Shown piece after piece: positions 7,984 through 16,406 of a DNA stretch of 54,429 nucleotides. The DNA comes from an uncultured Brevibacillus sp. Lineage in GTDB: Bacteria > Bacillota > Bacilli > Brevibacillales > Brevibacillaceae. The stretch's first letter is position 1. Each line of letters opens with the position of its first letter. The DNA lies in contig CAMIVR010000017.1 in the NCBI GenBank assembly GCA_946402065.1, positions 1-54,429 on the forward strand. The letters are read 5' to 3'. The translations under genes were made by a program, and so were the position numbers. A model generated the notes under the pieces. That model was not told where the DNA came from. It saw nothing but the letters and a program-made list of their open reading frames with translations, and searched no databases.

Positions 7984-9396
7984 TTACTCAACTTTCGCCA
8001 TTTGGCGGTAATGAAAGCCGATCCTGTCGATGCGGCCAGAGCTGTTGCGAAAAAAGTAGAGCGGTACATCGAGATGGTCGCGCGTAAAGACGAACTGATC
8101 CTTCCCGGTGGACCGGAGCGGAAAGGAGCGATTTTCAATCGTCGTCACCAGCTGTCCGTCACCTTCCTGTACGGATACCTTTTCTCCTTCGCCGGACCGG
8201 AATTCTCCGACGTATTCAGCAAAACAATCTGCTGTGAGCGGATACTCGCTGTAAGCGACAGGTGGAGCATCGACCGGTCGACCGGCGATTGCATTGAGCA
8301 AGCCGAGCATCAACTGTTTGGATGGACCACCCTTCAGATTGCTCAAGACCACCCCTGTGATCCCATGTTCGGGAATGGCGTAGACCCAGGCTGCGACCCC
8401 TTTTAAACCGCCGCCGTGCTCAATCAAGGTGCTGCCGTGGTAATCGGGGTTCACGAGCAAGCCATAGCCGTAATAGCTATCTTTGTAGATCGGAACGTGG
8501 GGCTTCACCATCTCCGCTACGCTCTCTTGCGAAAGGATCCGCGTGTTTCCAACCATGCCGCCCGTCCGAAAGATTTCCATGTACTTCAACATGTCCCGCA
8601 CGGTCGATTTGAGAAACCCGGCGGCTCGCATCGCCGGTGCGTCCAACCAGACCGGGGCAGGTACGACTTCATTGACGCCGTTTTTTGCCAATCTGACATA
8701 AAGGGGGGCCACTTCTTTGCGCTGCTTTAGCTCCTCCGGCAAAAATACGCTGTCGTTCATTCCGGCTGGCTTCAGCAGGTGTTTTTTCATATATTCCTCG
8801 TACGTCTGTCCACTGACCCGTTGGATAATCGCTCCAAGCAGGGCGTACGCTTCATTCGAGTAGCTGAATTCCGTACCCGGTTCACCCAGGGCCGCAAAGT
8901 CCAGACCAGCGATTACATCCATCAGCTCTTCAAACGTATCGGCCGGCTTTTGCCGGCGAATCTCCTCGAGGTCTTGCTCAGACACGGAAGGATCTGCCGC
9001 CAGGCTGCGCTGCAGTGCATTGACCAATGTGCCCAGCGGCGGCAGCCCCGCAGTATGCGTCATAAAATGGTGGATGGTGATTTTTTCCGTCCACTCGTCG
9101 TTCGGTGTGCGAAACTCCGGCAAATAAGCGACGATTGGATCGTGGACAGATAGCTTGCCCGCCTCCTGCAGCTGCATAATGGCCACGCTCGTCATCGATT
9201 TGGTAATGGAGCCGATGCCAAACACGGTATCGATCGTGTTTTCCAGTTGACGCTCTGGATCGTAATAACCATGACTTTGCTCATAAAGCAGTTGACCGTC
9301 TCGGGATAAACCAAGCGAGACACCGGGAAGCTTGAATTCCTCGATCAATTTCTTCATATACTCCTCAAAAGCCGGGAAAGACGTTGCCTGATTCAT
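7984..9396 (-). CDS. Beta-lactamase-fold serine hydrolase (class C / D-aminopeptidase type)
   Basis: 470 residues. The penicillin-binding-protein fold motifs are present: S-x-x-K as SITK (Ser63), Y-x-N as YSN, and HGG in 'LIEHGGGLKG'. After the catalytic domain (about 1-365) comes a roughly 100-residue beta-rich C-terminal domain, as in D-aminopeptidase DmpA/DAP-like and Pab87-type enzymes. No signal peptide or membrane helix is seen, which argues for a cytosolic peptidase or amidase and not a secreted beta-lactamase. RBS AAGGGGGAT. It lies between the M81 peptidase and the iminopeptidase-like gene, which supports a role in breaking down an imported peptide or amide. Confidence 0.82.
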   Translation of the reverse strand: MNQATSFPAFEEYMKKLIEEFKLPGVSLGLSRDGQLLYEQSHGYYDPERQLENTIDTVFGIGSITKSMTSVAIMQLQEAGKLSVHDPIVAYLPEFRTPNDEWTEKITIHHFMTHTAGLPPLGTLVNALQRSLAADPSVSEQDLEEIRRQKPADTFEELMDVIAGLDFAALGEPGTEFSYSNEAYALLGAIIQRVSGQTYEEYMKKHLLKPAGMNDSVFLPEELKQRKEVAPLYVRLAKNGVNEVVPAPVWLDAPAMRAAGFLKSTVRDMLKYMEIFRTGGMVGNTRILSQESVAEMVKPHVPIYKDSYYGYGLLVNPDYHGSTLIEHGGGLKGVAAWVYAIPEHGITGVVLSNLKGGPSKQLMLGLLNAIAGRPVDAPPVAYSEYPLTADCFAEYVGEFRSGEGEKVSVQEGDGQLVTTIENRSFPLRSTGKDQFVFTRDHLDVPLYFFRNSSGRIDRIGFHYRQMAKVE

Positions 9397-9411
9397 TTCT
9401 AATCCCCCTTG

Positions 9412-10920
9412 TCAGCTATTCCGTTCATCGTCAACAACCGAACGGTCTGTCGGCAAAAATGCTGTATGGTCAAGCGGATAAATCGGTCTGGTCAGGCGTT
9501 TATACGCAAAGTGGGAAAATTGCAGTGTCGTTAATCCCGGGGAATCTACCGTGATGATCTGTACAGCGATCGGTTCAAATACAGCCCGGAAGTGCTGGCT
9601 CGATTTCAATGCGACGATTTTACAGGCAGTTACATCGATTCCGTGAAGCAAAAACATTTGCTCATCCAATACCTGCGCACTGACGGAACAGACGAGGATG
9701 TCCAGTCCGCCTGCTTGCAAGCGGACTGATTTGCCCAGATTGGCAGGCGTTCCCTGGCCCATCGGCGACTTGATGGTGTAACGCCCGTCGGTCAGGCATT
9801 TCACATAAGCGGTGAGTTCAATCGGCTCGCCATGCAGCCGGTCCACCTTTCCACCCAATTTCACGGTGATGGTCGCACCTACTCCGGCTTCATGGGCGAT
9901 CTGCGCCACCTCGGGATCAAAGATGCAGCCTATACAGGCACTTGGCAAATCCGCTTCCAGCATTGCCCGCAGCAGATATGTACCGTCTCCCGGCGATCCC
10001 CCTCCCGGATTGTCGGACGTCTCGTTTATGACGATCGGCTGCCCGTCTGCGGCAAGCGCTTGCCGGATGCCTTCTGCCGGGGAAATCACATCCGGGGCAA
10101 AATCTTCCCGCCTGTTCCAGATATGCTGTGCCACGTCGTCAGCTGCCTGTTTGGCCAGCGCTTTGTCACCATCGGTTACAGCCACTACAGAGACGCCAAC
10201 TTCGGGTACGTCCGTATAGGGAAATGCGTGAAAGAAAGCGCAATCAATTACTCCCGGGTGTTTTTCCCACTTCCAGCAAATCTCGTTGATGTCTTTTGCC
10301 GGCGACATGCTCGTCAATGAAGTGGCAATCATCAGCGGCAGCTTGGTCAGATGCATCGTTGGCTGCAGCTCGCCCTTTACCATCCGACTGGCGATATCGA
10401 CGGCTTCCGCCCCACGGTCATAGCAATCTGTGTGCGGATACAAGTGAACACCGAGCAGCACATCCGCTTCCGCAACCATGCGCTCCGTCAGATTGGCGTG
10501 CAGGTCGAGCGTTGCGATGAGCGGCAGCTCGTAGCCAACCTGACTGCGGATGTATTGCAAAAAATCGCCCTCCATATCATCAATGCCCTCGACAACACCC
10601 GCGCCGTGAAGCGAGAGACAAAGCGCATCTACCTTTCCTGCTACACGCATCGCCGCATTCCATTCGCTCTTGATCGTTTCGTACGTCTCTCTCGCAACCG
10701 TGCCGGACGAGGTAGCCGTCGCGACAAAAACAGGCACCACCTCAATCCCCAACGCTTCGGCCCGATCGATCATCCCTCCCAAATAATCGCGCACACCTCG
10801 ATGATTGGACAGAATTTCGTCGCCGCGCTCCCACCACCGCTGTTTGAACAGATCTACAGTTGTCTTGACGCTCGAGAAGGTGTTGGTCTCATGCCTCACT
10901 TCACCAATTGCGATTCTCAT
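9412..10920 (-). CDS. M81 family metallopeptidase (MlrC/microcystinase-like)
   Basis: 502 residues with the M81 N-terminal domain ('GEVRHETNTFSSVKT' near the start, putative zinc region 'DLHANLTERM' and 'HLYPHTDCYDRG') and the MlrC C-terminal domain ('DNPGGGSPGDGTYLLRAML'). MlrC completes degradation of the cyclic peptide microcystin in sphingomonads; most bacterial homologues have unknown amide substrates. RBS GGAGGGGG, 9 nt before ATG. It is the first gene of the six-gene leftward operon and faces the divergent cyclodeaminase-like gene across an AT-rich spacer. Cytosolic. Confidence 0.9.
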   Translation of the reverse strand: MRIAIGEVRHETNTFSSVKTTVDLFKQRWWERGDEILSNHRGVRDYLGGMIDRAEALGIEVVPVFVATATSSGTVARETYETIKSEWNAAMRVAGKVDALCLSLHGAGVVEGIDDMEGDFLQYIRSQVGYELPLIATLDLHANLTERMVAEADVLLGVHLYPHTDCYDRGAEAVDIASRMVKGELQPTMHLTKLPLMIATSLTSMSPAKDINEICWKWEKHPGVIDCAFFHAFPYTDVPEVGVSVVAVTDGDKALAKQAADDVAQHIWNRREDFAPDVISPAEGIRQALAADGQPIVINETSDNPGGGSPGDGTYLLRAMLEADLPSACIGCIFDPEVAQIAHEAGVGATITVKLGGKVDRLHGEPIELTAYVKCLTDGRYTIKSPMGQGTPANLGKSVRLQAGGLDILVCSVSAQVLDEQMFLLHGIDVTACKIVALKSSQHFRAVFEPIAVQIITVDSPGLTTLQFSHFAYKRLTRPIYPLDHTAFLPTDRSVVDDERNS

Positions 10921-11247
10921 GACCGTTTTCCCCCTCCGTCTTATAGGTGAATGACATGAATAACAGCGCCGAATTACAGAAAAACAATCAATATTTCGAC
11001 ATTTTCATTATAATTTTTTATATATGTTTTTCAAGTGTATTTATAAAAAAATATTTACCTACGTATAATCGCATGTAAAAACCAATGAAAAAAATCAAAG
11101 CAGAATCTGCATGGAACAAGACTTTTCTCATAATAAATTATATGTACACAATATTTAGCTATATAAAATTGCTATTTTATATATTTTTTTATACGATGCT
11201 TATGGAATGTTCTACAGAATTTGTCCGATAAACAAGGAGGTCCGCAT
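10921..11247. promoter_or_regulatory. AT-rich divergent control region
   Basis: About 330 bp without a gene, strikingly AT-rich compared with the genes on both sides. It must contain the promoters for the leftward M81 operon and the rightward cyclodeaminase-like pair. It holds several A/T tracts of the kind seen before the DauR-like gene (for example TTATAAAAAAATATTT from 11041) and the palindrome listed at 11160-11183. No open frame of note was seen. Confidence 0.6.
11160..11183. promoter_or_regulatory. Palindromic candidate operator
   Basis: Perfect 9-bp dyad TATATAAAA/TTTTATATA with a 6-bp spacer, about 65 bp before the cyclodeaminase-like start codon. It matches the TATAAAA/TTTTATA dyad in front of the DauR-like regulator. 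Shared operators for one regulator are an inference. Confidence 0.45.
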
Positions 11248-12210
11248 ATGCCTAAGATAACGGTCATCAGCCATGAAATTGTCAAAGAACTCCTCCCTTT
11301 TGAGCAGGCATTCGCGATTGTCGAAGCAGCCTTCACCGAATTCCACCAGCGAAAAAGCCAGCTTTATCCTGCTGTTCGAGAAATGGTTCCCGACCATCAC
11401 GGCATATTTGGCATCAAGTCGTCGTATTTGCTGGAAGATCGTTGTATCGGCTTGAAAGCCGGCGGGTTCTGGAGCAAAAATACAGAGAGACAAAAAATGA
11501 ATCATCAATCGACCATGCTGCTGTTTGATGCCGAGACAGGCGAGCCTGTCTGCTTGCTTGATGCGAATTATGTAACGATTGCGCGAACGGCTGCCGCCGG
11601 TGCAGTCGCAGCCAAACACTTGGCGCGAAAGGACAGCAGCGTCATAAGCGTGATCGGCTCCGGCACTCAGGCCAGAGCACAGGTGGATGGATTGCTGCGC
11701 CTGTTCCCAATCAAGGAGGTCGTAGTTTACAGTCGAAACGCCGAATCAGCGAACGACTTCGTCCGCCAGTTGCTGGACAAAGGCATGTCGGCCCGTTATA
11801 CGTGTTCGCCAGAAGAAGCCGTACGCACTGGGGATATCGTCGTAACCACTACCCCGTCCTTTTCACCGATCGTTCAAACGTCGTGGATAAAGGAAGGGAC
11901 ACATATCAATGCCGTCGGAAGCGATACAAAAGGAAAGCGTGAGCTGCTGATTAACCGGCCGCTGGATAAAGTGGTGTGTGACGTTTGGGAGCAGTGCTCC
12001 ATTATGGGGGAAGTGCAGCACGGGTTTCCGCGAACCGAACTATATGCTGAACTCGGCCAGATCACCAGTGGAGACAAGGCCGGACGCGAGCATCCAAAAG
12101 AAACCACGCTGTTCGATGCAACGGGCCTGTCCATCCAGGATGTAAAAACAGCTTTCCATGTGTATAAACAGGCGAAGATCAACGGTCTCGGCCAGACCAT
12201 TACGCTATAA
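11248..12210 (+). CDS. Ornithine cyclodeaminase / mu-crystallin family protein
   Basis: 320 residues from the ATG at 11248, chosen because AAGGAGG lies 6 nt upstream; the open frame reaches back to a TTG without a ribosome site. The NAD(P)-binding motif is 'VIGSGTQARAQVDGL' near residue 145, and the mu-crystallin segment 'ARTAAAGAVAAKHLA' precedes it. The superfamily includes ornithine cyclodeaminase, L-arginine dehydrogenase (DauB), EutC of ectoine degradation, ketimine reductases and SbnB. It is followed after 21 bp by a PLP enzyme, a pairing also seen with EutB/EutC and SbnA/SbnB. The exact reaction is not evident. Confidence 0.87.
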   Translation: MPKITVISHEIVKELLPFEQAFAIVEAAFTEFHQRKSQLYPAVREMVPDHHGIFGIKSSYLLEDRCIGLKAGGFWSKNTERQKMNHQSTMLLFDAETGEPVCLLDANYVTIARTAAAGAVAAKHLARKDSSVISVIGSGTQARAQVDGLLRLFPIKEVVVYSRNAESANDFVRQLLDKGMSARYTCSPEEAVRTGDIVVTTTPSFSPIVQTSWIKEGTHINAVGSDTKGKRELLINRPLDKVVCDVWEQCSIMGEVQHGFPRTELYAELGQITSGDKAGREHPKETTLFDATGLSIQDVKTAFHVYKQAKINGLGQTITL

Positions 12211-12231
12211 GATCAGGGGGAAGGTTATCGC

Positions 12232-13377
12232 ATGGATATTCGCTTTGTCTGTCATGACTGTGGTAAAAAGCACCACCCGCACACGTTATTGTGGCGCTGC
12301 CCATGTGGTGGTCTGCTCGATGTAGAGGAATATGCAATCAGCTTTCCACTGGATGAAATGAAAAAACGCCCAGCTACGATGTGGCGTTATCGAGAGGCTT
12401 TACCTTTTTCTGCCGACTCTGCCATGTGGGAACAGATCACTTTGGGCGAAGGATACACGCCGATCGTCCCGCTTGATTCCCGCTCTTCCAATATTTTGGC
12501 AAAAATCGAATACATGATGCCGACGTTGTCCTTCAAGGACAGGGGCGCTGCTGTTCTTGTGGCGAAAGCAAAAGAACTTGGCGTGACCCGACTCATTGCC
12601 GACAGCAGCGGAAATGCGGGGACTTCCATTTCCGCTTACGCCAGCCGGGCAGGTATCGCATGCGATATTTATGTACCGGAGAGCACGTCACCGAAAAAAA
12701 TTCAGCAAATCGCAGCTCACGGCGCAACCGTTCACCCGATCCCCGGAAATCGCGAAGCCAGCGCTCATGCGGCAATTGACGACGTAGAGCGATCCCGTGG
12801 ATTTTACGCAAGTCATGTGTACAATCCATTCTTTTACGAAGGGACAAAAACGTTTGCCTTCGAGCTTTACGAGCAGTTGAACGGAACCGTCCCGGATGTG
12901 CTCGTTTTACCGGCCGGAAACGGCTCTCTCCTATTAGGCGCTTATTACGGGTTCCGGCAGCTGCTCCGCTGCGGCATGATCGAACAGCTCCCGCGCATGA
13001 TCGCTGTGCAGGCAGAGGGCTGCGCGCCGCTTGCCCGCGCTTTTCGCGCAGGAAAACGAGCAGCCGAACCGGTTGCCAATACGGGGACAGCAGCCGAAGG
13101 GATTGCCGTTGCCGCACCCGCCCGCCATCGCCAAATCCTCGACGCTATCCAGGCAACAGGGGGGCTTGTCATTACCGCGCCGGAACAAAAGATAGAAGCG
13201 GCAAGACGCGAACTTGCCGCCAGAGGGTTTTACGTTGAACCCACTACTGCCGCGACATATGCCGGATTCCTGGAATACCTTGCTCGCGGCCACAATGCAG
13301 GAGATGAGCTGCTGGACCTTTGCCGGCATGGAAGCGTACTCATTCCGTTATGCGGGGCAGGAATTAAAGCAAACTAA
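12232..13377 (+). CDS. Threonine synthase-like PLP-dependent enzyme
   Basis: 381 residues. An N-terminal zinc-ribbon-like segment ('CHDCGKKH', 'WRCPCGG'; four Cys) precedes a fold-type II PLP domain with the lysine in 'LSFKDRGAAVLVAKA', asparagine loop 'SSGNAGTSISAY' and glycine loop 'PAGNGSLLLGAYYG'. This layout is typical of threonine synthases and related beta/gamma-replacing enzymes. No homoserine pathway genes are near. It forms a two-gene unit with the cyclodeaminase-like gene (21-bp gap, RBS GGGGGAAGG), so a catabolic or specialised role is more likely than housekeeping thrC. Confidence 0.82.
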   Translation: MDIRFVCHDCGKKHHPHTLLWRCPCGGLLDVEEYAISFPLDEMKKRPATMWRYREALPFSADSAMWEQITLGEGYTPIVPLDSRSSNILAKIEYMMPTLSFKDRGAAVLVAKAKELGVTRLIADSSGNAGTSISAYASRAGIACDIYVPESTSPKKIQQIAAHGATVHPIPGNREASAHAAIDDVERSRGFYASHVYNPFFYEGTKTFAFELYEQLNGTVPDVLVLPAGNGSLLLGAYYGFRQLLRCGMIEQLPRMIAVQAEGCAPLARAFRAGKRAAEPVANTGTAAEGIAVAAPARHRQILDAIQATGGLVITAPEQKIEAARRELAARGFYVEPTTAATYAGFLEYLARGHNAGDELLDLCRHGSVLIPLCGAGIKAN

Positions 13378-13502
13378 ACTGCTCCCTTTTCGAGCAGCTT
13401 CTCCATGGGCTCGACAAAAAGCGGGCGGATGTGCTCGACGTTTTCCAGGCCGAGCACCTGATCAAAAAACTGGCTCGCCCGGGCGAAATCGTGAAGCGAT
13501 CG
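13374..13502 (-). pseudogene. C-terminal coding remnant, family unknown
   Basis: On the minus strand a frame closed by TAG at 13374-13376 encodes a plausible C-terminus: 'DFARASQFFDQVLGLENVEH', then 'IRPLFVEPMEKLLEKGAV'. In-frame stop TGA at 13503-13505 cuts it off and no start or ribosome site is present. It reads as the tail of a lost gene, sitting tail-to-tail with the threonine-synthase-like gene. I do not recognise the family. Confidence 0.3.
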
Positions 13503-13630
13503 TCACGTTCGCCGACCCTGTACGAAAAAAAAAGACAAACTCAATTTACATGCAATGAGGAAACCAGTCTAAAACGGGATGGCGCAGGCTGTCATATAGT
13601 AAAGCATGGTCATAGGAAGGAGGTATTCTT

Positions 13631-13723
13631 ATGGGATGTGAAGGATTCTTCGGGGATATGTTCATTCTGGCGCTGGTTCTGTTCATCCTGCTGGTAATCG
13701 TAGGTACATCGATGGAAAACTAA
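13631..13723 (+). CDS. YjcZ-like small hydrophobic (sporulation-associated) peptide
   Basis: 30 residues: a short polar head 'MGCEGFFGDM' and one hydrophobic helix ending 'LVIVGTSMEN'. It follows AGGAAGGAGG at ideal spacing. Length and pattern (small Gly/Phe-rich head, then FILALVLFILLVIVG) match the YjcZ-type peptides common in Bacillales and Paenibacillaceae, several of which are made in sporulation. It is a single gene followed by a strong terminator. Too short for most gene callers. Confidence 0.75.
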   Translation: MGCEGFFGDMFILALVLFILLVIVGTSMEN

Positions 13724-13738
13724 TCCAGCAAAAGAAAA

Positions 13739-13778
13739 ACCGGGCGAGGGAACTCACGTTCTTCTTCGCCTGGTTTTT
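13739..13778. terminator. Bidirectional terminator between the YjcZ-like and YheC/D genes
   Basis: Stem ACCGGGCGA/TCGCCTGGT (one G-T pair) with TTTTTT on the plus side and a matching T tract on the minus side. It overlaps the last codons of the leftward YheC/D gene and serves both convergent genes. Confidence 0.75.
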
Positions 13779-14875
13779 TGTCTCTCTTCCTCCTGCTTCC
13801 CGAAGTGCTCTAGCAAAATATTTTCCTCCATGCCGTTTTCCACGAGAAACGAAGCGTACTGGATCGGCGTACGGATGCTTGCTTCCTTTGTATAGATGCC
13901 AAACACTTCTTTAAACGGAATTTTTCCCGGCTTGATGTTGATCTCGATAATGTAGATGCCGCCGGCCTGATCGATGGCCAGATCCAAGCCCAGCTCCGCC
14001 TGACGATTTTGATACGCCATTTCGATGTGAGGCGGAATGGCCATGGACAAGCTCTTCAGCTTCTCGTAAATCATCCTCGTCTGCCGCTTGCCAAATTGCG
14101 TTCGCAAATAGGGCACAACCGCAAACGGCTTCCCGCCGTCCATTAGATTGGACGTCACTTTGCCCTCCGCCCCCTGGCGCACAGCCATGCCAGTGAGGAC
14201 CCATTCCCCATGCCCGTCTTTTTGCATGAGCGAACGGATGTCATACGTAATCCCGACTTTGTTCTTGATGTTAATCCATTTTTGACCGATGTAGCGGCCG
14301 TGCTGCAAAAGCTTATTTACCCGGTGCTCCACTTCATCCGGCGTAGCCAGCTCTTCCTTATTGAGGTCCTCTTCCCAGAGGAAGCCGGCAGGGTTCGCCG
14401 AAAGCTTGACAATGCCTTTCCCTTCCTTGCCATTGATCGGCTTGATCACGATCGTTTGATACTCCTCGAGCATGGCCAGTGCTTTCTTGCCGCTCTCAAT
14501 CAGTTTCGTCGGGATGAGATGAGGGTGCAGTTCCGGTATGGTGAGCAGCCGCTGATGAATTTTCCATTTCGTTCCCAAACCGTAATTGACGAATGGCAGG
14601 GATGACAATTTTTTTAATTTCCGCACCTTGGAAACGGTCTTCTGTGCTGCGTAATAGCCGATGTCATACGTGATGGTCGGATAGCCGACCGTGACTTTCG
14701 TCCATTCCCCATCTTCATATGTGTACCCTTTGATCATTTTCTTTTCAATCCTGACGTCTTCAGGCCGGAAAACAAGCACGCGGTCAAAGCCCTCTTCACT
14801 GGAAACACGATGATAGGGCAGAAAGGAATTCGGATCCTTTATCCGATTGGTCATTACTCCCAAGACGTGTTCCAC
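13754..14875 (-). CDS. YheC/YheD family ATP-grasp protein (spore coat-associated)
   Basis: 373 residues. The N-terminal third contains 'TYDIGYYAAQKTVSKVR'; the rest is an ATP-grasp fold with nucleotide and Mg contacts in 'IVIKPINGKEGKGIVKLS' and 'LGLDLAIDQAGGIYIIEIN'. B. subtilis YheC and YheD are spore-coat-associated members of this family; the ligase substrate is unknown. The C-terminus ends in a basic tract 'KTRRRRT'. It is a single gene reading left, ending in a shared terminator. Presence supports a spore former. Confidence 0.85.
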   Translation of the reverse strand: MEHVLGVMTNRIKDPNSFLPYHRVSSEEGFDRVLVFRPEDVRIEKKMIKGYTYEDGEWTKVTVGYPTITYDIGYYAAQKTVSKVRKLKKLSSLPFVNYGLGTKWKIHQRLLTIPELHPHLIPTKLIESGKKALAMLEEYQTIVIKPINGKEGKGIVKLSANPAGFLWEEDLNKEELATPDEVEHRVNKLLQHGRYIGQKWINIKNKVGITYDIRSLMQKDGHGEWVLTGMAVRQGAEGKVTSNLMDGGKPFAVVPYLRTQFGKRQTRMIYEKLKSLSMAIPPHIEMAYQNRQAELGLDLAIDQAGGIYIIEINIKPGKIPFKEVFGIYTKEASIRTPIQYASFLVENGMEENILLEHFGKQEEERQKTRRRRT

Positions 14876-14969
14876 GTTCCTCCCCCTCCTCCCAGATTGT
14901 GCGATACATTATTGTATTCAGCAGGAGCGGAATGGGGCGCCTGTTTCTTGGAGCCTGACTTGTCACCGG

Positions 14970-16406
14970 TTATTTTTCATTTAAAATATAGCGGATCGTC
15001 CGCTTTGTGATCTTCAGCTTGTCGCTCAGTTTTTCTCTGTTGTTTTTGGTCTCCTGCAAGCCTTTGGCGATGATATTGCGAACGACTTCCGTTTCCAATT
15101 GCTTCATCCGCGTGAGCACGTACTCAAAATCAAACTCGTCGACGGAGGGAATCTGCTCCGTCACGCTTTGCACAAACTGCGCCGCCTCCCGTTCAATCAC
15201 TTGATGGAACAAGGGTACAGCCTGCTGCAGGGACGGCTGCGCCAGCGCTTTGCTGACAAGTTGGGTCGGAAGATGTTCGGCTTTGATTACTTTGCACTCG
15301 TAAATCGCATACGTCTGGTTTAGCACATTGAGCAATTGGCGGATATTGCCCGGCCAATCGTAATGTTTCAGCAGTTCCATCGCATCCGGGTCAACCCGGC
15401 ACAGCCCCGGGTACTTTTTTTCCATGTAGTACTCGACGATTGCGGGAATATCGTTGGGCCGCTCCCGCAAGGAGGGCAAGATCAGCTTTACCCCCTCGAG
15501 CCGGTACAGCAAATCGGCGCGGAACCGCTCGTTATGCACTTCCTGCTCCAGCTTCCGATTCGTCGCCGAAATGAAGCGGATGTTGCTCTTGCACGTTTGT
15601 TCGCCGCCCACCCGCATGTATTCTCCGGTCTCCATTACGCGCAGAAGCTTGACTTGAATCGGCGGCGGAGCCTCGCCGACTTCATCGAGAAACAGGGTAC
15701 CGTTGTTGGCCAGCTCAAAAAACCCTCTTCGCTCTTTGAACGCGCCGGTAAAGGCTCCTTTTTCGTGTCCGAACAGCTCGCTTTCCAACAGCGCCTCAGG
15801 GATCGCCCCGCAGTTCACGCCGACAAACGGATACTGGCTGCGGGTGCTGGCACCGTGGACAAACCGCGCCATCAGCTCTTTGCCGGTCCCCGTCTCGCCT
15901 TCGATCAGCAAATTGATCGCCTTTTTCGCCAGCTTGCTGGCAACCGCCATCACTTTGGTCATCGGGCTGTCCGGTGCGTAAATAATGCCGTAATGAGCCG
16001 CTTCCAGCGACAGGTCCCGCTCCTGCTGGTCCGGCTTGTCCCAAATCGAAAAAATGACCTTTTCCAAATGGTCGAGATCGTCAAACGGCTTCTCCAGATA
16101 GTCCCGCGCTCCCCACTGGATCGCGGTCACGGCCGACTTGATCGTGCTGTAGCCGGTCATGATCATGACCTCGCAGGCGGGGAAATCGGCCTTGATCAGT
16201 TGGAGCAGGTCGAGCCCATTGGCATCCGGCAGCTTCAGATCAATCAGGGCCAGGTCAAAGGCAAACTGATTCGTCTCAATGAGATGCCTGACTTCTTTTC
16301 CGCAGCTTGCCGTCGTCACGCTGCAGCCTTTGGCGCGGAGAAAATACGTAAAAAACGACGTCACTTCTACTTCATCTTCAACGACCAGTACCTGTTTTCT
16401 GTTCAT
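14970..16406 (-). CDS. Sigma-54-dependent response regulator (NtrC family)
   Basis: 478 residues in three modules. The receiver domain (about 1-120) has the phospho-Asp in 'DLALIDLKLPDANG' and the conserved Lys in 'LEKPFDD'. The AAA+ domain (about 150-380) has Walker A 'GETGTGKE', the sigma-54 contact loop GAFTGA, and 'LFLDEVGEAP'. The Fis-type helix-turn-helix is at the C-terminus ('NNREKLSDKLKITKRTIRYI'). The start overlaps the kinase stop by 4 nt. The GAFTGA loop means that it opens sigma-54 promoters; a perfect one lies at 19221 before the adhP-like gene, beyond the neighbouring iron-type alcohol dehydrogenase. That gene is the most likely target. Confidence 0.92.
   Translation of the reverse strand: MNRKQVLVVEDEVEVTSFFTYFLRAKGCSVTTASCGKEVRHLIETNQFAFDLALIDLKLPDANGLDLLQLIKADFPACEVMIMTGYSTIKSAVTAIQWGARDYLEKPFDDLDHLEKVIFSIWDKPDQQERDLSLEAAHYGIIYAPDSPMTKVMAVASKLAKKAINLLIEGETGTGKELMARFVHGASTRSQYPFVGVNCGAIPEALLESELFGHEKGAFTGAFKERRGFFELANNGTLFLDEVGEAPPPIQVKLLRVMETGEYMRVGGEQTCKSNIRFISATNRKLEQEVHNERFRADLLYRLEGVKLILPSLRERPNDIPAIVEYYMEKKYPGLCRVDPDAMELLKHYDWPGNIRQLLNVLNQTYAIYECKVIKAEHLPTQLVSKALAQPSLQQAVPLFHQVIEREAAQFVQSVTEQIPSVDEFDFEYVLTRMKQLETEVVRNIIAKGLQETKNNREKLSDKLKITKRTIRYILNEK

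Noticed and set aside
7984..9396. Beta-lactamase resistance gene
   Set aside because: It has the fold motifs but no export signal, an extra C-terminal domain and sits in a catabolic operon; D-aminopeptidase or esterase-like activity is more likely.
11248..13377. Diaminopropionate/siderophore or antibiotic biosynthesis (SbnA/SbnB-like)
   Set aside because: The PLP enzyme is threonine-synthase-like and not cysteine-synthase-like, and no NRPS or NIS synthetase genes are near; the neighbours look catabolic.
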